A stretch of 64,000 bases of DNA from Rheum nobile (taxonomy: Eukaryota > Streptophyta > Magnoliopsida > Caryophyllales > Polygonaceae), in contig WOAB01000728.1 in the NCBI GenBank assembly GCA_027886185.1, forward strand, positions 1,178,001-1,242,000, read 5' to 3'. Made by a program: the position numbers and the translations under genes. The notes below the pieces were generated by a model. The model saw nothing but the letters and a program-made list of their open reading frames with translations. It was not told where the DNA came from and ran no database searches. Of the stretch, positions 35,425-43,808 are shown piece by piece; within the stretch, counting starts at the first letter, position 1, and each line of letters begins with the position of its first letter.

Positions 35425-37958
35425 ATGGAACCTGGGGAAAGAACTGAACGCAGGATACGTCGCAACCTTTTACGCCAACAGTCGTATGTGACTGGCGAAG
35501 AGGTCAAAAGGTCGGAAAGGAGGCAACGGAGGGATGTGTGCTACCGGGATGATGAGACCGGCGCATACCAGATTGGAGCAGGTAGCAGTACTGGGGCTGG
35601 TTTAGGGTTTCAAACTGGAGTCGGTAGCAGTAGTGGGGCTGCTGGCGATACTGGCATGATAGGAGTGCATAGCCTAATGGCAGTGCCGTCATTTATTGGG
35701 GGTAGAGCAGGCTCTGAGCCTCCGAGGGACCCAGACTATGAAGGAAGTCCGCTGCATTGTTATTCTGATACAATAGATCAGAATAACTATTACGGGCGGA
35801 ATTTTAGTCTGCCGGTACTACCGCCGCATGTGAGCCCTCATCATAGCCCGAGAGATTATTATCAGGGAGATGAGGAGCAGGACAACCCGTGGGAGAACCC
35901 GGCGGTGTACCCGAACGCTGCCTATCATCAGCCTATGGTAAGTACATTTAGTATAACATGCATTTGTTTACAATTCATTATTGCATCTGATCTATTTAAT
36001 AAATGTAGGATCATGCATGTACATGGGGGACTCAGGACCAGGGGACTCAGGCCCAGTCCAGCAATGCCTGGATTCTAAGAGAAGACGCCCCAAACACGGC
36101 GGGCGAGGAGCCGGGCGAGGAGCCTCAGGAAGCCTCTTCTTCGCGGGGAAAACCACCCCGGTCAAAGAAGAATGTCAGATACGACCCTGAACTGGTGGTG
36201 AGCGTTCCTGGAGGTCCGGAGAGACCTGAATTCCTAAAGAGTTTTGTAAACCACGTGGCGTACCTCCTTTACCAGCGCGTTGTAAGTTGCACGTAACACA
36301 ATTTTTTTAATTATTAATCTTGTTTTAAATAAGTCTGTATGATTGCTTAATTATGTTCATATACAGTCGGTGCAACCCTTGAGGTTCCAGTAGCGAGGCA
36401 AGCAGTTACGCTCATGGCGTCTCACAACGGAAGACGCGTGGGGTAGCATGGCGTTGGCGTCCGGGCTATGTCATCTATCGGACATCATGCATGAGCATGT
36501 GGATGAGACGCTGATTGGTGCCTTCGTCGAGCGTTGGCAACCGGAAACCAACTCATTCCACATGCCATGGGGAGAGATGACTATAACTCTCCATGATGTG
36601 TGGATGATCCTTGGGCTTAACATACAAGGGCAAGACATGGGTCCCCCAAAGAAATGGCACGAGCAGCTGAGCCGCAATGATTTGAAGAAGGCGTTGATGG
36701 AGCAGACGCATGAGTTTTTTGAGCTGGAGGATGGTGCTATCGTCGCCGGTAACTTGCACGCGGGAGATTTTAAGACTCATTGCGAGGAGTTGGCGTCGAA
36801 GAAGCTGGCGGCTGGGTTCTTGCTGTACTTGGTGGGGTCTGCCCTCTTTCCTGACAAGTCTCAGCATCGCTTGCCCGTTTATTACACTCCGTTCGTGACT
36901 GATCTCACAAAAGTCACGAACTATGCATGGGGTACCGGTGTTCTTGCACACGTGTACCGCAGCTTGGGCGAGTGCACAAGAAAAGAGGCACGGGTCATGT
37001 CCACATGTTTCACTCTAATCCAGGTATTAAATGGCTTGAATAAAAATATCTAAATTTTTGTTATAGATATATTATATGTTTGTTATGTAGGGAATTGACA
37101 TATGTGTAATTATTTTGTAGTCATGGATATATCAATACTTTCCCATGTTTAGACCTGCACAGAGTGTTTACTGGGACCCACAACAGCCGATCCCATACGC
37201 CAGAAAATGGGACATGTCACATGAACCCAACCGGACCAGGAATTATAGGGAGGAGCTGGATGGGATGCATGCTGATAGTGTAAGTGCATATACGGTCCTT
37301 ATCTATTATGTTAAAATATATATGCATTATAAGTTGTTTGAAATTCAATTGTGTTTAGGTTGAGTGGATGCCATACGGCTCCATTGACTTCAATAATGAG
37401 ATGTTTGCTTCATCGCGATTTCATGGAGTCATATCCTGTCTGTGGGTCACCGAGCCTTACATGCCGGATCGAGTAGCTCGGCAGTTTGGGCGTGTACAAC
37501 AATGTCCAAGACCACCGATTGTTCCCATTAAGGCATGGAGGGGCGTGAAGATTAGCAGTTACACGGTGGAGTACGATAGATCCTTACATGCATGGAATGC
37601 CCGCAATGAACATTCCATTAGCCTGCAAGCCATGGGTCCTCCAGTTCGTCAACACCACCAGTGTACCGATGATTACATGCAGTGGTATCTCCAACATACA
37701 CATCCATTCATCATCCCTCAAGAGGATCGTTACACTCAGCAGCAGGTAAGTAATCATGTAATTATATCCTGTTTATTTTTGACTTCGTGTATGTTTATTA
37801 ATCGTATCCACTTATCTTCTGTGCAGTGCCTTGATAGTTGCTATTCACGTATGGATCCATATCGCGATCATCACCATGGAGATGACCGATGTGAAGACGT
37901 AGCCGAGGCGTTACGGCAATCATTGGAGCAAATGTATCCCTTCCTTTCGAACCATTGA
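35425..37958 (+). pseudogene. Plant mobile domain (MAIN/MAIL-like) protein carried by the MULE; one stop codon
   Basis: I can build six exons with GT-AG borders and kept frame: 35425-35937, 36009-36281, 36367-37023, 37121-37279, 37359-37745, 37827-37958, 706 codons in all. Exon 1 is Gly/Ser-rich and disordered. Exons 3-5 hold the plant mobile domain (LIGAFVERWQPETNSFHMPWGEMTITLHDVWMILGL, then the W-x-Y-Q-YFP block and later FHGVISCLWVTEPYMPDRVARQFG). A TAG at 36391-36393, early in exon 3, breaks the frame. Host MAIN and MAIL1 proteins with this domain act in the nucleus in gene and transposon silencing. Related domains are known inside MULE and gypsy elements. Its job in the transposon is unknown. 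A 5' untranslated intron ending at 35424 (AACGCAG) is likely. Confidence 0.88.
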
Positions 37959-37989
37959 ACTTGGCTGCTTCGTCATTTGAGCATTATCA

Positions 37990-38135
37990 AGGCACTGCAT
38001 GTAACCATTGAATTTGAATGTTATGACTTGAGTTTGAATGTGTTTGTTGAAGTTTGAATGTTATGACTTGAGTTTGAATGTTTTGTTAAAGTTTGAATGT
38101 TATGACTTCAGTTTGAATGTTTTGGGGAAGTTGTT
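37990..38135 (+). repeat. Three-unit tandem repeat between the two convergent MULE genes
   Basis: Units of about 48 bp built on GTTTGAATGTTATGACTT lie just after the mobile-domain stop, in what should be its 3' untranslated region. Confidence 0.75.
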
Positions 38136-38409
38136 TGGATTATGACAACAATAGGAATGTCGTACTCATTGCAGCATACTATACGAATGTCGTACTCATA
38201 TCATTCATTACATAAATCGACTGTTTCGACCTTCTTCTTTCATTTTGGCTTCTTTTCGTCCTTGTCTGGTTCATACTCCAACGAACGATCTAATAGCCAT
38301 TGATCTACGTAATCACCCGAAGACGGGTCATGATGATACAGCCACCCCGAGTAAATAGGAGGCAAGGGCGAAGTTTTGGCCAGCCCAATCTACATGAAAA
38401 TCAATGCAT

Positions 38410-38500
38410 CATACATATGTTTTAACACAAGATAGTATAAACAGATGTTTTAACACAAGATAGTATAAACAGATGTTTTAACACAAGATTGTATAAACGT
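38410..38500. repeat. Tandem repeat inside the last transposase intron
   Basis: About three units of CAGATGTTTTAACACAAGAT plus a short tail lie within the intron 38390-38502. Confidence 0.75.
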
Positions 38501-41500
38501 ACCGCAATAAAATGTTGCTCGTTCTCGACATGGCAAATGCATACCGTCTTCAAATTCTCCCCAATCGATGCTTCGTTTGTCTTCCCCCTCATAGGCAGGT
38601 ATGTCATCCCCACGCCACGACCGACGGTAACGAACACACATGTGAATGCCGTTGCCACCAAACATCCCATATCCGGGAGCTCCAACCACGTCTCCGGTGG
38701 GGCCGGCCTGTTCGGCGAAGGAAACCAATCAAGCTTCGCCTCCATTGCCTCAAGTGTCATCGTAGACACCCAAAGTGGCGCGAGTAGTTCATACTATTTT
38801 CTCAACGTAGCGATCATGGTACGTCGAACAAATTCCCACTTATCTTGCCCTAAGCCCAGACCATGCGCAATGGCTCTGTACCCGCAGTTTCCATCACCCA
38901 CTATCTCATACCATCCTCCAAAGTGTGGTCTCATACACTTGGGGAACTGTGAAAGATATCGCCACGGGTTCTTGATCAATGACGTGGCACCACACGGTAA
39001 GGGTATGCCCATCTTCGGTGGTCTTCCTTTTTGCTTTTTCGGAGGTGTTCCGTCCATCTGTTGGTCAGTGTGCTCCCATGATGAGGGTTGTCTTTTGGTG
39101 GCAAAGTTCAGAGCTCCTTGAGGCCGACCCTTATGCCTAACTTTGGCTGGCTCTTCCAGAGTAGTCTGCTCTGGATGTGCTATACTTCTAAGTGTACAGA
39201 CTGCTCTTTGTTGAATCTCCACTGGCAATGTGGGGAAGACGCTTCGGGCAAATTCGTCAAGCAAAGATCTATTCACGTTGCGTGTGCATAATTCTTCCTC
39301 TTCTGATGTCTTCACTTCTGACAAGGTCAGTTGCCTCCAGAACGGATGCAACGAGCTAGGTTCAATTGGGGTCTCGCTCCGAACATTTTGCGCCATGTCA
39401 TGAACGCAAGGCAAGCCATCTCTGACCCTCATTTGGCATCTGCATATAGTGCTCCACACTGGAGCTTCTCCTTTCCTGTATTCCTCAATCAAACGAGCTA
39501 GTGCAACCGCAGACACCTTGAAGTGCAGCTTACGAAAAAGATGTGCGTCTGTTAGCAGCGTATATCTCTTCCCAATGCTCTCATTCAATGCCCCCCGAAT
39601 CTCAGTAATATGATTGCGCAACCGTGTATCATATTGATCGAACACAGTGCAAAGGTTGCCATCGTTGCTTGTGAAGAAGCTTTTCAGACTGGAATGGGCC
39701 CCTTCAACCCTGTATTACAATCAAGAATTCGAAAATTTGTTTGATTGTTGTAAAGGTCTAACTAAGTTCAAATAACTAGCTAAATTTAGATAAACCATTG
39801 ATGCACATACCTGTTAGTGGTGGTAGTACCGAGCGTGAACACTGTATCTGTCCATACAGAGACGATTCTTTCCTTGTAGGGGTCAAGCCAGTTTTTTTGT
39901 AGGTACTAAACACATTTTGGAGCTTTCTTCCAATCACACTTCAGCTTCCAGAGTGATCTTTCGTACCCTTGTATGGTCGTTTCCTTAAAGAGCTTCATGC
40001 AGTCGTTGGAAAACGTTGTGCCCCTAAACTTGCCCATGGCCTTCTTCCCGAAGTCTTCAATATTCTTTCTCACATGCCGCCTACATAGGAGGAATTTTGC
40101 TTCTGGAAACTGCTTCTCTAATGCGTTCATCAACGTCTTCTCCCGATCAGTGACCGCACATGTGGGTGCTCGTTGCACCTTGGCAAACATCTTAGCAAGT
40201 TGCTCTATGGCCCATTTGTAACTGTCTTCGTCCTCCTTCTCCAGAAATGCCCCGGCAATATTGTAGTTTTTCCAAACTGATGTGATGCCGACAATTTCAA
40301 GGAAGGGCAAATTGTAGCTGCACACATAATCATATATAAAATACAATGGCGTCCTAACCTTGACATGAACAAATGAAGAGTATAATTCATATGTTTGTTA
40401 CTAGCCAGTTAGTTGCATATGTAGAGTCCAGCAGCACAATGTACGGAAATGCCTTCAGCAACCGCAACTGATCCTGGCTTGCAAAGAAGATATCCGTTAT
40501 CTTGTTGGTCTCCTTGTTGAATCTATACTCCATGAAGTATCCCTTCTCATTGCACTCATACAAGAACTGTTGTATAACTGTTCTTCCTTCCATGCCCTTC
40601 TTTCTTATCTCGTGCATGATGTTGTATACTTGCTTCATCTTGGTCAAATTTCCAGGGGACGACTGGATTGTAGTATGAATCTTCTGAGGCTTGCAATGAT
40701 TGACCGTCATCACCCTTATAATCTCCTTCTCTTCAGCAGTTGGTCGCCCAGCTAATGCACTACCATACAAATTGTCTCCTATGACATGGTTGTGAGTTCC
40801 ATGTTGTACAGTGATCCTCCACAATCCATTCGGCCTTTCTTTCAGCCTCAACATGAAGGGACACCCACATTTCTTCGACCTTGTGATGTCTCTCACTTGG
40901 TCAGCTCCTTTAGGGACGTTTTGTCCATGCCTATCACACGGTAACCAAGTCCCCCCGAGGGTCGAAGGGGTGGAAGCTTTATTCCTCCACTTTTTGATGC
41001 AGAATTGCTGATTCATAGCAATCTCCCGCGCCCACAAAAAGGCTTCTTCTCTAGACTGCCAGATTTGATCAGATGTGAAGAACCTTGAATAATCGGCCGA
41101 GACATACACATCCTCCTCCGGTAGTACACTGAACTGAGGCTGTGTGTGTAGGGATGGAAAGCACAGTTGTGGGGTAGCATGAGATGAAGATGCTTCTGGA
41201 GGAAACGGTATCCCAACATCAAATGATGGTATATCAATAACTGGTTGAGGCGTGTTCCAATCCTGCAGTTTTTCCGGCGTTTCCCAAACCGGAAATGTCT
41301 TCTGAGGCGTGCTCCAATCCTGCAGTTTTTCAGGCATTTCCCAAACCGGAAATGTCTTATGTGGAGTGCTCCAGTCATTGAGGGAGTTATTGTTTAACAC
41401 CTCGTATAAATGATAGTTCGTCTGCATACACGAAATCATGTCATCAATTAGTGCACTGATTATAAAAAAGCACGTTTACTGTCAAACCGTGCCATATTAC

Positions 41501-41530
41501 AGAATGAAACCTGGTTTCGGGTGGTGATTA

Positions 41531-41642
41531 CACACATAACGTGTGAAGAGTGTCCACACGTTACGTGTGAAACACACCCACACGTAACGTGTTGAACATC
41601 TTCACACGTTATATGTGAACATTCTTCACACGTAACGTGTGA
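41531..41642. repeat. MULE palindrome cluster in the first transposase intron
   Basis: There are five copies of CACACGTAACGTGTG or variants at about 22-25 bp spacing, in the intron between transposase exons 1 and 2 (41422-41907). Confidence 0.88.
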
Positions 41643-42143
41643 AACTGTTCTTCAATATAACAGCAAATTCATAGCCCTAAACCCTAAACAACGCTCAATC
41701 TTTGTTTCTAATACCCTAAACAATAAAATGAGATCTTTAATATTAAACAATAAGTATCAAAAATAGCTTTCCTAAATCCTAAACAACAAATATTAATGGG
41801 TCATCAAAAATAACTTCTCTAAACCCCTAACCATGAAGCTAAGAACTTTAAACATTTTCAAATCAAGAAATAAAAAAGACAACTTTAGGGTTACTTATAG
41901 AAATTACCTCGTTCCAAAGTGGAATATCTTCCCCATTGTTGCTCCAATACTCGTTATTGTTCGGATTGTTCATTTTTTGTACAAAAAATGTGAGTGAAAA
42001 TCAAGATTTTGGGAGTGTTTAGGATGAGGGTTTAGGTTCGAAATGGATTCGAAATGGGTTGTTAGCGGACAAAGAAGATGGGTCATTATTACAGTTAGGT
42101 GGGGACAAGACGGTTAATTCAATGCGTTTTGCAACAGACTGAA

Positions 42144-42232
42144 CCACACGTTACGTGTCAAACCGTTCCACACGTTACGCGCGAAGTATATTAGAACGTT
42201 ACGTGTGAAACACATTAACACGTAACGTGTGA
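42144..42232. repeat. MULE palindrome cluster upstream of the transposase start
   Basis: There are four variants of the 15-bp palindrome 170-260 bp upstream of the transposase ATG at 41973, in the position of a promoter. Confidence 0.88.
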
Positions 42233-42235
42233 TTA

Positions 42236-42430
42236 CTAGGGTTTAGGGTTTAGGCGTATGTCGGGTAGGGTAGGATAGGATGGATAGGGGTAGGGTTTAG
42301 GTTTTTTGTGGTATAGGGTTATGGCATTTCGGTAGAGTTTAAAATAATGAGTTTTAAGTTTAGGGTTTAGGGTTAGGGTTAGGGTTTAGGTCTTAGGGTT
42401 AGTGTTATGATTAAGGTTTGAGTTTAGAGT
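42236..42430. repeat. Telomere-like repeats inside the MULE
   Basis: Many TTTAGGG units and near variants (GTTTAGGGTTTAGG, GGGTTAGGG) occur between the divergently placed transposase and zinc-finger genes. TTTAGGG is the plant telomere unit. The array is imperfect and short. Confidence 0.8.
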
Positions 42431-42504
42431 TTATCTTTAATTATTAAGGGTGAATTTGGGTATGCGAGTTACATTGTTTATGAGAGTGGTTGACGTTTAG
42501 GGTT

Positions 42505-42612
42505 TAGGGTTATTAGGGTAAGAGTGGTTGAGGTCCTTAATGCTAGTGGTTGAGGTTTTTAATGCTAGTGGTTGAAGTCTTTAATTCTTGTGGTTGTGGT
42601 CTTTAATTACTA
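42505..42612 (+). repeat. Four-unit tandem repeat upstream of the GRF ORF
   Basis: Units of about 26 bp follow GTGGTTGAGGTCTTTAATGC with small changes. Confidence 0.7.
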
Positions 42613-42801
42613 TAGCTGTATATATCATTTCACTATATAAGAGGCATTAGGGTTGTTTGTTCACTACAACACTTCCAACACAAGCGAGATTGAAGATTCA
42701 TTTGTGGGTAAGCTTCTTCTTCCAGTTTCTTTCGATTTAGTAACCCTAATTGGCCTTTTCATATTAATGGATTTGTAGGAAACCAAGCACTACATCAAAT
42801 A

Positions 42802-43020
42802 ATGACATCTTCATCCGAATCATCATCAAACCTAAATAGGCACCATCAACAAATAAGTGCTCCACAATGCGAGTGTAATTTGAAAACCATTGTCCGTACT
42901 TGGGATTTGCAGTGGAACTACGGAAGGAGGTATTGGGGATGCCCAAGACTAGGGTGTTTATACAGGAATTGGATTGATCCTGTGTACGAAGAGAGGGCAC
43001 ACGCGGTTATTCGACAATAA
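42802..43020 (+). CDS. Small GRF-type zinc-finger protein carried by the MULE
   Basis: This is a 72-codon ORF. Residues about 22-60 show a GRF zinc finger: C-x-C, then RTWDLQWNYGRRYWGCPRLGC, then YRNWIDP. GRF fingers bind nucleic acids and also occur in plant transposon-linked proteins. An intron in the 5' untranslated region (about 42707-42779, GTAAGC...TTTGTAG) precedes the ATG. After the TAA at 43018 the same frame continues with WREKQDLIKVNQDVVKQEL up to a possible donor near 43099. The stop may therefore be a mutation and the original protein longer, with a coiled C-terminus. Confidence 0.65.
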   Translation: MTSSSESSSNLNRHHQQISAPQCECNLKTIVRTWDLQWNYGRRYWGCPRLGCLYRNWIDPVYEERAHAVIRQ

Positions 43021-43480
43021 TGGCGGGAAAAACAAGATCTTATTAAGGTGAATCAAGATGTTGTTAAGCAAGAACTTTTACAAGATATGGATAAGATGCG
43101 TAGGTATAACCTCAATCTATATAATGATGTACATCATATAATGCCTTGATGTCATATCTTTTGTGTAATGTTGTTTACGTACTATCAACCTTTGTAGGGA
43201 GCAAGCAATTTTATCAAAGTAGAGACATGATATGTCGCGAAGTTTTACAAGAGACTATCCTAATTTTTTCAAACGCAACTAGACGATGTCATTTATTTTG
43301 TGCTAGGTTTTCTAAGTTTATGAAGAACTTGTATTATTTCTTGTATGTGATTGTATTCATCCAACGTAATGAACAATTATATTCTATCTTCTATGTTGAT
43401 TATTTTGGGGTGTTTTTTGTAGGGTTTTAGATAAACAAATAAATACTACAAATAAACATTCTAAACCATATTGACTAACC

Positions 43481-43593
43481 CACACGTAGCGTGAGGGTAC
43501 AAACCACACGTAACGTGTGAAATTGTCCCACACGTAACGTGTGGAGCACCGTCACACGTAACGTGTGGGTTGTACTCTCACGTTACGTGCGAG
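43481..43593. repeat. MULE palindrome cluster (right subterminal)
   Basis: There are five copies of CACACGTAACGTGTG or variants, ending directly at the right inverted repeat. This mirrors cluster 1 at the left end. Confidence 0.9.
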
Positions 43594-43627
43594 CCTATGC
43601 GCCAAACGGCAAAATGCCTATGCGCCG
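43594..43627 (-). repeat. MULE right terminal inverted repeat
   Basis: It is the reverse complement of 34329-34365 apart from a few bases. It contains CCTATGCGCC twice. Confidence 0.85.
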
Positions 43628-43648
43628 AAAAGTAATCGTGTATATTTA

Positions 43649-43808
43649 TTCCTACTACTCACACTTCTTTAATAAAATATACATATACCTATAAAAAAAT
43701 ACTCCTTATAAACATTATCACCAAACAGACCCTAAATTAGTACATATGAAAACATATTACATAAGTTGGCATTTTAGATATATCAAATCTTTTTCTAAGA
43801 GCATGTCT
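43649..43808 (+). repeat. Right copy of the direct repeat flanking the MULE
   Basis: It matches 34114-34292 with a few substitutions and lacks the extra 19-20 bp unit. It starts about 21 bp after the MULE end. Confidence 0.9.

Larger units (their letters stand above)
38240..41973 (-). pseudogene. MURA-type transposase fused to an OTU cysteine protease domain; two stop codons
   Basis: Probable exons (minus strand): 41973-41908, 41421 to about 40402, about 40358-39811, 39709-38503, 38389-38240. The N-terminus has two 19-residue DWSTP...FPVWE repeats. A FAR1-like zinc-binding domain follows (CGCPFMLRL, HGTHNH). The DDE transposase region shows LLDSTYATN, EIVGITS and TDREKTLMNALEKQFP, and the SWIM zinc finger CRCQMRVRDGLPCVHDMA. 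After a linker with an AT-hook-like KGRPPKMG comes the OTU domain: DGNCGYRA with the catalytic Cys, and HFIA with the likely catalytic His. TAG codons at 39906-39908 and 38794-38796 break it. The exon 2/3 junction is unsure: the only frame-keeping splice leaves a 43-nt intron. OTU proteins cleave ubiquitin; its role here is unknown. Confidence 0.88.
34329..43627. mobile_element. Mutator-like element (MULE) with MURA-OTU, plant mobile domain and GRF zinc-finger genes
   Basis: Inverted repeats of about 35 bp (34329-34365 and 43594-43627) enclose 9.3 kb. The minus strand encodes a MURA-type transposase joined to an OTU protease domain (38240-41973). The plus strand encodes a six-exon plant mobile domain protein (35425-37958) and a small GRF zinc-finger ORF (42802-43020). 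The two large genes converge, with 281 bp between their stops. Both subterminal regions and parts of the interior hold arrays of CACACGTAACGTGTG. I could not find a matching 9-bp target duplication at the borders. The element is fairly recent: the two large genes are open except for single stop codons. Confidence 0.88.

Noticed and set aside
34329..43627. A 9-bp target duplication for the MULE
   Set aside because: I tried several possible ends of the inverted repeats and found no matching 9-mers; only the long direct repeats are real.
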